From assembly GCA_036362985.1 (NCBI GenBank), contig JAYGXS010000008.1:18429746-18493745 (forward strand): a stretch of 64,000 bases of DNA, in the 5' to 3' direction. A program made the position numbers and the translations under genes. Shown here piece after piece: positions 51,501 through 53,668 of this stretch (its first letter is position 1; each line of letters opens with the position of its first letter). A model generated the notes under the pieces. It did no database searches and was not told the DNA's origin. It saw only the letters and a program-made list of their open reading frames with translations. This stretch comes from Ligula intestinalis (Eukaryota > Platyhelminthes > Cestoda > Diphyllobothriidea > Diphyllobothriidae).

Positions 51501-51821
51501 GCCCCCAGCGTGCTGGCCTTCTCCTTGTACTGTTCCACCAAACTCTGCAGCTCGTCAATACTCCGCATTTTTGAGTCCAGCTCGACGCTGAGTTCGTTTC
51601 GCTCACGCAGCAGGGAGTCGTACTTGTCCTCCAGATCGAAGAAGTCGTTCTCCAACTCCTCCACGTAGCGCGCGTCTATTGAGGAGGCGGAGGAGTAGAC
51701 GCCTGTGGCGCCCCCACTGCCAATCAGCTGAGGGGAGGCGCCCCCTGCTGCTGCGGTCGCCGTCGCTGCGGAGGTCTGGGCTGAGCGCTGACCCACAAAC
51801 GCGCGTGGATCTTCCAAACTT
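5856..51821 (-). CDS. SOGA/MTCL-family coiled-coil protein, multi-exon gene (5' end missing)
   Basis: Overall entry for the split gene; exons follow separately. The spliced product is an almost continuous coiled coil of at least about 1,740 residues. Blocks such as EELEEMQREIEEMHDHFQ, LRKAERR, RVAKEVSVRLNNELDALEEK and AEEEIRKLTRRI are in the same order and spacing as in vertebrate SOGA1/MTCL1 proteins (SOGA, formerly DUF3166, domains). Known members crosslink or stabilise microtubules at the Golgi and cell cortex; a cytoskeletal role here is inferred from family. The N-terminal part in the first seen exon is Ala/Gly/Ser-rich, the middle is coiled coil, and the C-terminal exon is Ser/Lys/Pro-rich and basic. 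Nearly all exon joins are phase-consistent with GT-AG signals, one GC-AG. The start codon and promoter were not found. Introns carry PLE, SINE, MITE, Merlin and Tc1 debris. No other host gene is visible nearby. Confidence 0.88.
6671..7057. mobile_element. Foldback MITE, about 390 nt
   Basis: Ends carry CTCATGAAATGTCAGG and its inverted counterpart (minus strand TCATTGAAAGCCTGCC). The interior is AT-rich, with a conserved block CAGGTGGTCATAAGGGGG and AAAAGCCGGCTGCCTGG shared with copies at 11.0 and 52.7 kb. It fills most of the last intron of the SOGA/MTCL-like gene. Non-coding. Confidence 0.6.
7092..7209 (-). CDS. SOGA/MTCL-like gene, penultimate exon (118 nt)
   Basis: Acceptor GATGTATTACTTTAG, donor CCAG|GTAGGT. 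In the chosen frame it encodes VSNYPDPTPGFLIRPSSRQG then SIDSLSSIGDATQKPFSMP, a Ser-rich low-complexity segment. It leaves one base that joins GG of the last exon to give Gly. One alternative frame has a stop. The incoming phase is not reconciled with exon 24. Confidence 0.72.
7371..7415 (-). CDS. SOGA/MTCL-like gene, tentative 45-nt exon
   Basis: Strong donor GAC|GTAAGT and a possible acceptor CATCGTTTGCGATAG. The reading frame gives QKTAKTKERYKLLSD, phase 0 on both ends, and would join smoothly to VSNYPDPTPG of the next exon. A later AG (AAAG|G, 19 nt from the donor) would instead accept the two-base carry-over. Undecided from sequence alone. Confidence 0.33.
7600..8480 (+). pseudogene. Decayed Penelope-like element: reverse transcriptase and GIY-YIG remnants
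   Basis: Conceptual translation gives a PLPGPFLATVFIHKIEE segment and then RYVDDTSV (about 7716-7740), the reverse transcriptase catalytic signature typical of PLEs. Downstream GVYCYTCSCEAGYIGRTVRH at about 8272-8331 is a GIY-YIG endonuclease start with the Cys pair seen in PLE endonucleases. Stops and frameshifts interrupt the frame. The hammerhead-like block follows at 8495. Family order (RT, then GIY-YIG, then ribozyme repeat) matches known PLEs. Confidence 0.78.
8481..8882 (+). mobile_element. PLE lineage A 3' region with hammerhead-like motif
   Basis: CTGATGA at 8495-8501, then CGAATCCGCGACGGATGTC and GACACGTCAGGC: the GAAA has become GACA, so self-cleavage is unlikely. The rest (to about 8880) is homologous to the minus-strand copy at 12730-13030, including a conserved ATGCCGAACTCACCGTGCGG-like end. 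Confidence 0.65.
8883..9003 (-). mobile_element. PLE fragment abutting in opposite orientation
   Basis: Matches the segment at 13150-13260 in the same (minus) orientation: GCAATTGTGCAGTTCGGATG versus GCAATTGTACCGGCTCGATG. It directly abuts the plus-strand copy that ends near 8880, so two copies meet head to head. The open frame on the minus strand above it to 9466 has no family I recognise. Confidence 0.5.
9708..9737 (-). CDS. SOGA/MTCL-like gene, tentative 30-nt exon
   Basis: Acceptor CCAAAACCTTTCAG, donor GG|GTAGGT. Joined to exon 24 it would read IPRRASVDSCASDG, a basophilic-kinase-like Ser motif. It takes in two leftover bases and leaves two, so it does not by itself restore the phase needed at 7209. 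It may be a real microexon or chance. Confidence 0.35.
9738..11020. other. No feature recognised
   Basis: Intron sequence with no coding frame, repeat match or RNA gene that I can identify. Confidence 0.45.
11021..11760. mobile_element. Foldback MITE, about 740 nt, both ends present
   Basis: Left end TCATGAAATGTCAACCGAAA and right end, on the minus strand, TCATGAAGTGTTGACCAAAA form terminal inverted repeats. Internal arms are also partly complementary and share CAGGTGGTCAGAAGGG with the 6.7 and 52.7 kb copies. AT-rich, non-coding. From 11761 to 12729 nothing further is recognised. Confidence 0.7.
12730..13262 (-). pseudogene. PLE 3' fragment, endonuclease end and 3' region
   Basis: On the minus strand this parallels 8350-8882: GATCGATCTCGGGTTCTATT, a TTTCAGGTTGTATACCGGAC block and the conserved CATGCCGATCTCGCC end. 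The part at 13150-13260 has the degenerate sequence that corresponds to 8883-9003. The hammerhead-like block itself is deleted. No intact frame. Confidence 0.65.
13444..13547 (-). CDS. SOGA/MTCL-like gene, exon 24 (104 nt)
   Basis: Acceptor CAATCTTACTAG, strong donor CG|GTAAGT. Starts in phase 0 and encodes ENNELQTSDELVDEVVTEME, then RWRSSKLKAVSIPR. It leaves two bases (CG). A short acidic helix followed by a basic, possibly phosphorylated tail. The PLE fragment at 12730-13260 ends less than 200 nt below it. Confidence 0.82.
14192..14419 (+). pseudogene. Tc1/mariner transposase C-terminus
   Basis: The frame reads LPANNMDLNPSENIFSVIKR, then a helical tail to a stop at 14417-14419. LP-x4-DLNPxEN is the end of the DDE_3 catalytic domain of Tc1/mariner transposases, with the last acidic residue (E of SEN) kept. 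The N-terminal DNA-binding part and the first two Asp are absent, so it is a dead 3' fragment. It lies in an intron, antisense to the gene. Confidence 0.75.
14949..15119 (-). CDS. SOGA/MTCL-like gene, exon 23 (171 nt)
   Basis: Acceptor TACACTCTTTCAG, donor AGG|GTAAGT, 57 codons in phase 0. It encodes LAFHREQAELFRERLIEAER, continues KVWSDEREDLLYRIEDARIC and ends VEQWCLRLHHR. Coiled coil with several aromatic residues. Confidence 0.9.
15271..15570 (-). CDS. SOGA/MTCL-like gene, exon 22 (300 nt), GC donor
   Basis: Acceptor ACACATTTCTAG, 100 codons in phase 0. It encodes VQLAHFKDQQKMPKVLQRFG, a Ser-rich linker, then an Ala-rich coiled coil from EAARRLEAAERTIAKLRAEL to EAIKEQVVQ. No GT donor fits; the exon ends CAG|GCAAGT, the standard form of a GC-AG intron, and the next exon begins in phase 0. 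Confidence 0.9.
15668..15820 (-). CDS. SOGA/MTCL-like gene, exon 21 (153 nt)
   Basis: Acceptor GCTTTCTATTTTAG, donor AAG|GTTAGC, 51 codons in phase 0. It encodes QEDRKGVIMNTRKSLQEACI, a coiled coil, and ends RLENERAELK. The internal Met is not a start: the frame is open to the acceptor. Confidence 0.89.
16161..16211 (-). CDS. SOGA/MTCL-like gene, exon 20 (51 nt)
   Basis: A 51-nt open stretch between acceptor CTTATTTCGCAG and donor CAG|GTACAG, phase 0 on both sides. It encodes MRLPPVPQEEEKGKSAQ. It is too short for ORF searches; support is from splice signals, phase, and position between two solid exons. Confidence 0.76.
16831..17166 (+). mobile_element. Possible solo LTR
   Basis: TGTTGTAGGTGG at the left, ATTACA at the right, with an AATAAATATGTGTG poly(A)-like signal inside and an internal partial duplication (CCCTAGTGGTGGTCTC and CCCTGGTGGTAGTCTC). 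No second LTR, primer-binding site or coding region was identified. Weak call. Confidence 0.3.
17861..18703 (+). pseudogene. Merlin (ISXO2-type) DNA transposase, inactivated
   Basis: Domains in order: a zinc-ribbon remnant (RCACGCRMALQIV, then CVKCHRKKSVRS), a helical region, and an ISXO2-like DDE domain with VDIDESMIARRKYNRGRTTR, GYTHDTVNHTLGFVNRYTG and HTQAVEAFWSHLKRG. This is the signature of Merlin elements, eukaryotic relatives of IS1016. Three defects are visible: a TAG in the zinc ribbon where Trp would be usual, a one-base shift at a T6 run near 17973, and His in place of the expected second catalytic Asp (ATHCWSSY; family form xxDxWxxY). Stop at 18701-18703. It lies in the 7.9-kb intron, antisense to the host gene. 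Terminal inverted repeats were not found. Confidence 0.85.
18704..19470. other. GC-rich sequence after the Merlin remnant
   Basis: No frame or known family. Base composition resembles the repeat block that follows, so it may be part of the same insertion. Confidence 0.4.
19484..20900. repeat. Degenerate long tandem duplication
   Basis: The block starting AATAGTAAAAGGATAGTAAA near 19485 reappears as AATAGCAAAAGGATAGCGAA near 20410. AACCTTTGTCTTGGCTTCCA (20161) reappears as AACCTTTGCCGTGGCTTCCA (20651), each followed by GCGGTTT.ATGTG. Unit length is about 0.5-0.9 kb. Both copies are non-coding and well diverged. Confidence 0.65.
20900..22245. repeat. Array of degenerate GC-rich units
   Basis: About ten degenerate units built on TTTGAACGCGTGGGCTTCC and a following CTTCGAGGTGTGGCATG, for example near 20990, 21183, 21500, 21541, 21860, 21909, 21951 and 22138. 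Spacing is irregular (about 45-200 nt). Open frames inside are shadows of the repeat. It fills the intron next to the Merlin remnant. Confidence 0.7.
22246..24080. other. Intron sequence, no gene recognised
   Basis: Contains a short CTC-rich run at 22849-22868. The open frames at 22412-22945 and 22609-23043 overlap on opposite strands and match nothing I know. Confidence 0.45.
24081..24374 (-). CDS. SOGA/MTCL-like gene, exon 19 (294 nt)
   Basis: Acceptor TTTTTGTTTGCAG, donor GAG|GTGCGT, 98 codons in phase 0. It encodes a Ser/Thr/Gly-rich start, SRAIAERQMTSKLSLLNEHT, and a coiled coil that ends QDAWLAERVVLESKAKE. It borders the 7.9-kb intron that holds the Merlin remnant and the GC-rich repeats. 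Confidence 0.92.
24894..24958 (-). mobile_element. SINE family 2 tail, minus strand, hammerhead-like block with perfect stem I
   Basis: On the minus strand GACTGG (24935-24940), CTGATGA (24928-24934), CGGTTAATAAACCA, GAAG, TGGTAATT, CCAGTC (24896-24901). Stem I arms are fully complementary over 6 bp. The GAAA core has changed to GAAG and stem III has decayed, so this copy is probably inactive. Confidence 0.65.
25880..26200 (+). mobile_element. PLE lineage A end with hammerhead-like motif
   Basis: Homologous to 3340-3668 over about 300 nt, including CCACCACGCGTGATG and AATACTGCAAGTTTCTGTG. The core keeps CTGATGA (26094-26100) and GAAA (26110-26113) with the stem II remnant AGAATCTGCGACGGCTGAC between them; CCTC follows GAAA instead of CGTC. 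Best preserved CTGATGA/GAAA pair of this lineage here. Confidence 0.65.
26200..27555. other. AT-rich intron, no feature recognised
   Basis: AT-rich from about 26640. Short open frames are chance. Confidence 0.5.
27556..27604. repeat. TAG/TAA microsatellite
   Basis: Runs of ATAATAATAATAG and TAGTAGTAGTAGTAGTA ending 15 nt from the exon 18 donor. Same trinucleotide type as the large block at 46.7-48.2 kb. Confidence 0.85.
27619..27934 (-). CDS. SOGA/MTCL-like gene, exon 18 (316 nt)
   Basis: Acceptor TTTGTGCTGCAG, donor AAG|GTAACT. It encodes LQDREKETTHLQPAVTPVEA, a Ser/Pro/Gly-rich linker with six consecutive glycines, then a coiled coil from SRRAELDRLRREVTVL to RLAEVSGGRK. The donor is followed within 20 nt by a (TAG)n microsatellite. 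Confidence 0.91.
28154..28397 (-). CDS. SOGA/MTCL-like gene, exon 17 (244 nt)
   Basis: Acceptor GTCGCTCCAG, donor AA|GTAAGT. It encodes EISAKLTALESREKETSERC, continues through RERDVLLLETKKESQKLADE and ends KTVNELNK. Entirely coiled coil. Two bases carry over to the next exon (AA plus A gives Lys). Confidence 0.92.
28855..29200 (-). repeat. LTR-like repeat, minus strand
   Basis: On the minus strand CCTGTTATAAGG, CCTGTGTCAACATC, TATTTAAGGGCCAGTAGTCA, TTGGCTCTCCACGAGTGGC and CAGCGTGTCCTCAG occur in the same order as in the plus-strand copy at 30855-31350. The TATTTAAGG element could be a promoter TATA box. Confidence 0.5.
29650..29785 (-). CDS. SOGA/MTCL-like gene, exon 16 (136 nt)
   Basis: Acceptor ATTCCAACACTAG, donor GGAG|GTACGT. 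It encodes LEESKAELSKVKTQDSGGYS and a segment ending REELSEKVRRLG. It leaves one base that joins AA of the next exon to give Glu. Confidence 0.87.
30035..30214 (-). CDS. SOGA/MTCL-like gene, exon 15 (180 nt)
   Basis: Acceptor TCGCAAAACAG, donor GAG|GTATAT, 60 codons in phase 0. It encodes VQQKLTQIERVREKLLIENK and ends KLKRTLEQMKSE, one of the most regular coiled-coil stretches in the protein. Confidence 0.93.
30306..30404 (-). CDS. SOGA/MTCL-like gene, exon 14 (99 nt)
   Basis: Acceptor AATCCGTTTGCAG, donor ATT|GTAAGT, 33 codons in phase 0. It encodes QMSVEKSVENKQATLEIAGY and RKELECTRKELAI, coiled coil. Short introns (about 90-180 nt) separate it from its neighbours. Confidence 0.9.
30585..30710 (-). 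CDS. SOGA/MTCL-like gene, exon 13 (126 nt)
   Basis: Acceptor GTCGCATTGCAG, donor GAG|GTAAGT, 42 codons in phase 0. It encodes LEEKDEILEDQEGQLRDMKS and ends KTLIDKEPSE, coiled coil. The 4.2-kb intron above it contains the best PLE copy of the window. Confidence 0.9.
30855..31350 (+). repeat. LTR-like repeat, plus strand
   Basis: Begins near TGTTGTAATCTAGTG and ends ATCCCAATACA, so TG...CA limits are possible. Internal TATTTAAGGAGCAGTCGTCA and CAGCGTGTCCTCACTG match 28855-29200 in inverted orientation. Could be solo LTRs; no internal coding region is linked to them. Confidence 0.45.
31360..32640 (-). pseudogene. Penelope-like element, 5'-truncated (RT + GIY-YIG + hammerhead end)
   Basis: Best PLE copy of the window. 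Reading down the minus strand: QITKTPMGSPIPGLIAEFG and WCRYVDDTSVILKRN (reverse transcriptase motifs, about 32320-32500), LRFLDVLVMRTSDGKIETMV (thumb region), VAHHPKATMHSRILQIKDRL, then after a frameshift STGQTGRMLGSHIREHKRMV and AAHTYETGHEFNFAAARVIA (GIY-YIG nuclease, about 31500-31790), ending at a stop after RRHLRNDGNVV. The hammerhead-like block (CTGATGA at 31390-31396, GAAA at 31367-31370) follows. The N-terminal part of the reverse transcriptase is missing, in-frame stops and the frameshift make it dead. PLEs copy themselves by target-primed reverse transcription, with RT and nuclease in one protein. It lies in an intron in the same orientation as the host gene. Confidence 0.88.
32650..34310. 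other. Intron sequence, no feature recognised
   Basis: Contains a C run (32988-32997) but no recognisable repeat or coding frame. Confidence 0.45.
34330..34640. repeat. Telomere-like degenerate hexamer block plus conserved flank
   Basis: CCCTACTTGTAAAACTAACC and following text keep a loose AACCCTAA/CCTAACC rhythm for about 180 nt, then a flank with GTGTCCTGTTTCGGGGACTA and CAAGCAATAATTAC. The same flank plus hexamer layout recurs at 54.5, 56.3 and 60.4 kb. Confidence 0.6.
34786..34882 (+). mobile_element. SINE family 2, head only
   Basis: GGCAAGACAACGAGC, then tRNA-like A box (TGGCTCAATGGCTAGGG) and B box (GGTCGCGAGTTTGAGCCTC), with a short repeat of GTTTGAGCCTC. The tail is absent; it ends about 30 nt from the exon 12 donor. 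Confidence 0.65.
34913..35071 (-). CDS. SOGA/MTCL-like gene, exon 12 (159 nt)
   Basis: Acceptor CCTTACCTGCAG, donor CAG|GTGAGT, 53 codons in phase 0. It encodes AKLENLEKLLAETQKKTELL, then IKEGLPSIGRPMLSENERKR and ends LREQ. The heptad pattern is clear. A tRNA-like SINE head lies just past the donor. Confidence 0.92.
35189..35262 (+). repeat. GAA-rich low-complexity tract
   Basis: Purine tract dominated by AGAAGAAGAAAG-type units in the intron above exon 12. The lysine-rich frame it creates is not a gene. Confidence 0.8.
35694..35748 (-). CDS. SOGA/MTCL-like gene, exon 11 (55 nt)
   Basis: Acceptor CCTTCCTTACAG, donor CAG|GTAAAA. One base completes Arg of the exon above, giving DRYKKQEGAP and ending TAGDSEKQ. 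The family has a comparable QKYKSLYG segment followed by a Gly/Pro-rich linker. It ends in phase 0. Confidence 0.86.
36609..36834 (-). CDS. SOGA/MTCL-like gene, exon 10 (226 nt)
   Basis: Acceptor TTCGTAATTTTAG, donor AG|GTACGC. It encodes DAVDEELAAVKASANALRTQ and a segment ending TDVLQSEVDR, coiled coil throughout. It is phase 1 in and leaves two bases. The hammerhead-bearing SINE sits in the intron only about 50 nt from this exon's acceptor. Confidence 0.9.
36884..37055 (+). mobile_element. tRNA-headed SINE, family 1, with intact hammerhead
   Basis: Head: GAGCCCGATAACTCAGGGGT (A-box region at 36893-36910) and CGGGTTCAAATCTCGG (B box at 36936-36946), a tRNA-derived RNA polymerase III promoter layout. 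The middle is CTCCAGCTACACTGGAG, a hairpin. The tail is the hammerhead at 36992-37034. A head with cloverleaf-like boxes joined to a self-cleaving motif is the design of the schistosome Smalpha element. It lies in an intron of the SOGA/MTCL-like gene, antisense. Confidence 0.8.
36992..37034 (+). ncRNA. Hammerhead ribozyme, type I layout, self-complementary stem III
   Basis: Stem I TGCAT (36992-36996) with ATGCA (37030-37034), 5 bp. Core CTGATGA (36997-37003). Stem II GACCT (37004-37008), loop AATA, AGGTC (37013-37017), including the conserved G-C closing pair. GAAA at 37018-37021. Stem III is the 8-nt palindrome ATACGTAT (37021-37028), giving the A15.1-U16.1 pair, then C17 at 37029 as the predicted cleavage base. 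Every conserved hammerhead position is present. A hairpin stem III cannot form well from an 8-nt palindrome, so activity as a dimer is expected, as proposed for PLE hammerheads. Confidence 0.82.
38107..38257 (-). CDS. SOGA/MTCL-like gene, exon 9 (151 nt)
   Basis: Acceptor TCCGTTTAACAG, donor TTGG|GTATGA. It encodes VGQLKKKLLESLTGSPMPPR, then a Ser/Lys/Arg linker and MNKEALIKELESFEHEL. It leaves one base (G), which joins AT of the next exon to give Asp. The only gap to exon 8 is an 87-nt intron, the shortest in the gene. Confidence 0.86.
38345..38562 (-). CDS. SOGA/MTCL-like gene, exon 8 (218 nt)
   Basis: Acceptor TTTACTTTGAAAAG, donor CAG|GTAGGT. Two bases complete an Arg codon from the exon above. 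It encodes a short linker, then VKDEEELKVKQECLAESMKR and KYKDAMERLKDYETQ, a coiled coil. It ends in phase 0 and leads into exon 9. The acceptor has a TGA in the coding frame just upstream, which limits how far the exon can extend. Confidence 0.82.
39433..39602. repeat. Two-copy 85-nt tandem duplication
   Basis: AGAGCACTCATCCAGCACCC at 39433 and AGAGCACTCATTCAGCACCC at 39518, both continuing to GGCGTGCAGACGCAGTTGGC. Otherwise 38563-40360 and 40450-41160 show no feature that I can name. Confidence 0.8.
40360..40445 (+). repeat. Dispersed repeat R3, fragment
   Basis: GATAGATGCGTTGGATTAAC followed by ACGGGGGCCAGATCGGGT matches the start of the copy at 57533. Confidence 0.55.
41161..41290 (-). 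CDS. SOGA/MTCL-like gene, exon 7 (130 nt)
   Basis: Acceptor GTTATAATTGTAG, strong donor GAC|GTACGT. It encodes a Ser/Gly/Pro-rich linker starting GSGSRGSSPRSSTPFAKKG and ending SGSESEILER. It has no family match but starts in phase 0 and leaves one base, exactly what the exons on either side need. That phase fit is the main support. Confidence 0.72.
41672..41896 (-). CDS. SOGA/MTCL-like gene, exon 6 (225 nt)
   Basis: Acceptor TTTTCCGACAG, donor CAG|GTATGG, 75 codons in phase 0. It encodes a Ser/Thr-rich start, then a coiled coil containing LSEQLRFAEEEIRKLTRRIT and ending SRQVERLNAAQ. The AEEE-RKLTRRI pattern parallels LVEEEANILGRKI in vertebrate family members, the second SOGA-type repeat. 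Confidence 0.9.
43040..43330 (+). mobile_element. SINE family 2 with near-complete hammerhead layout
   Basis: GGGCTCGCGGCCTAAGGGTT head, then GACTGG (43160-43165), CTGATGA (43166-43172), CGGCTGATAAGCTA, GAAA, TGGCTATGA. The core bases CTGATGA and GAAA are intact. The first stem II pair is C with A and the palindromic stem III is damaged (ATGGCTAT). The tail extends to TTCTGTAACCAGATCGATGA, which also follows the 45.3 kb copy. Confidence 0.68.
43402..43470 (-). CDS. SOGA/MTCL-like gene, exon 5 (69 nt)
   Basis: A 69-nt open stretch between acceptor ATCTCATTTCAG and donor GCT|GTAAGT, phase 0 on both sides. It encodes LDKVKSKTGFSERGPLQVTD then KKA, a basic linker between coiled-coil segments. 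It is too short for an ORF search and is supported by splice signals and phase alone. Confidence 0.8.
43471..45178. other. Intron sequence, no further feature recognised
   Basis: Apart from a run of seven or eight G near 44366, no repeat match or frame is visible. Confidence 0.45.
45179..45242 (-). mobile_element. SINE family 2 tail, minus strand
   Basis: On the minus strand GTATGACTGGTTGAGGACGG, then GCCAGAAATGGCCATTCCGG. The stem III palindrome ATGGCCAT is intact, while the core has become TTGAGGA. Starts a cluster of three copies over 530 nt. Confidence 0.62.
45285..45500 (+). mobile_element. SINE family 2 copy
   Basis: Head GGACCGTGGCGCCGTGGCAG; tail GACTGACTGATGACGGCTAA, then GTCAGAACTGGCTTATCCGG. 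CTGATGA is intact, GAAA has become GAAC. The downstream part runs on to TTCCGTAACCAGATCGTGAG, which shows that the full element extends beyond the TTTGTC motif. Confidence 0.65.
45533..45715 (+). mobile_element. SINE family 2 copy
   Basis: Head AAGCCCGTAGTGCATTGATA and B box CCGCGGATTCAAATTCC; tail GGCTGGCTGAGGAAAGTCAA, then AACTCAGAAATGGCTATTCC. Stem I arms GGCTGG and CCGGTC pair partly. It is in tandem with the copy at 45285. Confidence 0.66.
46485..46658 (-). CDS. SOGA/MTCL-like gene, exon 4 (174 nt)
   Basis: Acceptor CATTTATCAG, donor GAG|GTGAGG, 58 codons in phase 0. It encodes DELRVAKEVSVRLNNELDAL and ends NELDRLRLE. This matches the vertebrate segment with VAKDVSVRLHHELE, so with the exon above it fixes the family assignment. 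Confidence 0.95.
46690..48175. repeat. Degenerate trinucleotide (TAG/GTA/TAA) block filling an intron
   Basis: About 1.5 kb in which nearly every triplet is a variant of GTA/TAG/TAA, for example GTAGTAGTAGTATTATTATT near 47528. It fills the intron between exons 3 and 4 from just past one splice site to a few bases from the other. Valine/isoleucine-rich and threonine-rich frames arise from it and are not genes. Confidence 0.9.
48183..48389 (-). CDS. SOGA/MTCL-like gene, exon 3 (207 nt)
   Basis: Acceptor AAAATCTTCAG, weak donor GAA|GTTTGT. It encodes EEDRDSMREMQRDLDTANKT followed by FKLRKAERRLEQCENERANL, matching the vertebrate family block around LQYRLRKAERK. Exon length is exactly 69 codons in phase 0. 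The donor opens into the trinucleotide-repeat intron within a few bases. Confidence 0.94.
49380..49608 (-). CDS. SOGA/MTCL-like gene, exon 2 (229 nt)
   Basis: Acceptor TTTTTCCCAG, donor CAG|GTAAGC. One base completes the Arg codon from the exon above (TYR-ERLRLPESD), then an acidic and Gly-rich linker, then LRQRLNEVEQLCQDVM and EELEEMQREIEEMHDHFQ. This is the start of the first SOGA-type block, the most diagnostic stretch for the family. It ends in phase 0. Confidence 0.92.
50435..50700. mobile_element. Foldback MITE, left-arm fragment
   Basis: AGTCTAATCTAATGATATTT and GGATGTCGGCTTTTTAAAGA match the left arm of the 52.7 kb element. No right end was found. Confidence 0.5.
50958..51155 (+). 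mobile_element. SINE family 2 copy, diverged
   Basis: ACCGACAAGATAACGAGCCT head; tail TTGGGTATGGTTTGCTACTG, then ATGACCATTCTATTC. The stem II to GAAA segment is deleted. The 3' end CGCCTATAGTACTAGCCGCC is also found after the copy at 51968. Confidence 0.6.
51462..51821 (-). CDS. SOGA/MTCL-like gene, first recognised exon (360 nt)
   Basis: Acceptor TTCTACCCGTAG and donor CG|GTGAGA bound a 360-nt exon. It begins with the third base of a codon, so at least one upstream exon is missing from this annotation. It encodes a low-complexity Ala/Gly/Ser/Thr stretch, then a coiled coil with VEELENDFFDLEDKYDSLL and ending TLGARCTHLEEEIKTY. The last two bases join the next exon to give Arg. Confidence 0.86.
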
Positions 51822-51967
51822 CTACGGGTAGAAGCAAAAAGTATTATTTTAATATATAACAATATACAAAGGATATAATGGTGGCCGATAGGCGTACACC
51901 GATCAGTTAGAGGACACACTCGTCCGTCCATGGTGCCTTTGGAGCTCACCCTCGAGCGTATGCCTAC

Positions 51968-52165
51968 GCCGAGCCATGACGCAGTGGTAAGAGCTTTAGA
52001 CTTCCAGCTTACAAGGTCACGGGCTCGAAACTCGTGTCAGACACCATTTTCTGGGGCCGCAATAGAGTTGGGTATGACTAGCTGACAAAGGCTTATAAGC
52101 CAGAAATGGCCATTCTAGTCTGTGTCGGTAATGTCCTCCTGCCTATAGCATTAGCCGCCTTGCGG
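51968..52165 (+). mobile_element. SINE family 2 copy
   Basis: A box region ATGACGCAGTGGTAAGAGC and B box GGTCACGGGCTCGAAACTC are well kept. The tail reads GACTAGCTGACAAAGGCTTA, then GCCAGAAATGGCCATTCTAG: stem I arms GACTAG and CTAGTC are fully complementary over 6 bp although both have changed from the usual GACTGG/CCAGTC. The core has CTGACAA for CTGATGA. Confidence 0.7.
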
Positions 52166-52265
52166 CGCGGCTCGAGTGTGAGCTCCAAAGGCACCTGCGC
52201 GTGACAAGTGTGTCCTCCAACTGATTGGTGTTTGCCTATCTGTCACTGTATGTTTTCGATCAAAA

Positions 52266-52440
52266 ACTGAGCCTGTGGCGCAGTGATTAGAATTTTGGGT
52301 TTCTAGCAAACAAGGTCGCCGGTTCGAAACTCGAGCGGGGCAACAGTTCAGTTGCGTATGACTAACTGAGGACGACTAAAACGCCAGAAATAGCCATCCT
52401 TTTCTCCCTTGTCTTTGTCAGTAATGTCCTTCTGCTCCTA
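52266..52440 (+). mobile_element. SINE family 2 copy
   Basis: Head CCTGTGGCGCAGTGATTAGA and B box GGTCGCCGGTTCGAAACTC, close to tRNA consensus. Tail GACTAACTGAGGACGACTAA, then CGCCAGAAATAGCCATCC and CCCTTGTCTTTGTCAG. Confidence 0.7.
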
Positions 52441-52743
52441 TCTAATGTACTAATACATTCTCTTTTATATTATATCTATAATACAATCTTTAATATATGA
52501 TAGATAATTCACTTCCGGATACTCCTACTAAAAGTACCCCTATAAACACGCATCGAATGAGTATGCTTACATTTATAAACATCTGGCACAGTGTAAGTGG
52601 CTGAAGGGATCAGTTATAAATCTAGTTTTGGAGAAAATAATTTTCCTTACTTCTACGAGAAGAAACACCAAGTATGACTATAATATATAATTCACTTCTG
52701 GATGCATCTACTAAAAGTAATCCTATATATACAATGGATTCCC

Positions 52744-53668
52744 TATCACGTGGAATGTCAACCGAGATTCCGCAAGGGGTATTTGATTAGAATAAGTTAC
52801 TGAAGTAGTGTTGTAACACTGAGCATCGTGCAGTCTAATCTCAAGGTATTTCAGTCAAGCCAGGACGCCGGCTTTTGAATGAGTTTTTTGCTGATCGTCT
52901 GCAAACGGCATATTCTGTACACAAATGACTACTTAAGTAGTACGGATTGATTTTTGATACCCTTTTATATTTTATAAAAAGCTAACACAAAAATATTGTT
53001 TTTGTACATATTTGGCATAAAATTGCGCCTTTCTCCGATTTATACGTGAAGAAAGAGCACCTATCGCCTTTGAAACTTTTTTTCACTAGAATATCTTCCA
53101 AGACCATAAAAATGTTCATTCATAAAACGTCGTATCCGTTAATTTATTGATGTTGCCTATAATGTAGACAACATTTTAAACATTCGTTGCAAGACTTAAC
53201 GAGCAATATGTGACCTCTTGCTCATAGTGGAAAACGTTTATGAGTTTTCTTAGAGAGAATGCATGCAGTCTGTTGGTTGAAAACCTGGAATCGGAGTTTC
53301 ATGACTGGTAGGATTTAATTTATGCGGCAACTTACAAAATTTAAAAGATAAAAATTTTCCTTTTATTATAAGAAGGCGTTATTTGCTGCCAAACGAATAC
53401 AAGACAATATTGTTGCGCAGATGTTCTATAAAAAGTATTCGAATCTATAAGAGCATTTCAATCAACGAAAAAATGCATATTACTTAAGTGGTCGCTTAAA
53501 GTGTATTCTTTCTGTAGGTGGTCAGAAAGAAGCTAATTGAAAAGCCGACATCCAGATGTAAAGAACATATCCGGAGGTTAGATTACACAGTACTCAATAT
53601 TAAAACTCTCTGTTAGTAATTTTTTCGGATCAAAAACATAGTTGAGAATTTCAGTTGATATATCGTGA
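52744..53668. mobile_element. Foldback MITE, about 0.92 kb, long inverted arms
   Basis: Left arm TATCACGTGGAATGTCAACC through GCCGGCTTTTGAATGAG to CTACTTAAGTAGTAC; right arm on the minus strand CTCACGATATATCAACTGAA through GTCGGCTTTTCAATTAG to CCACTTAAGTAATA. Arms are about 190 nt with an AT-rich centre. Same family as 11021-11760. Lies above the first recognised exon. Confidence 0.68.
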
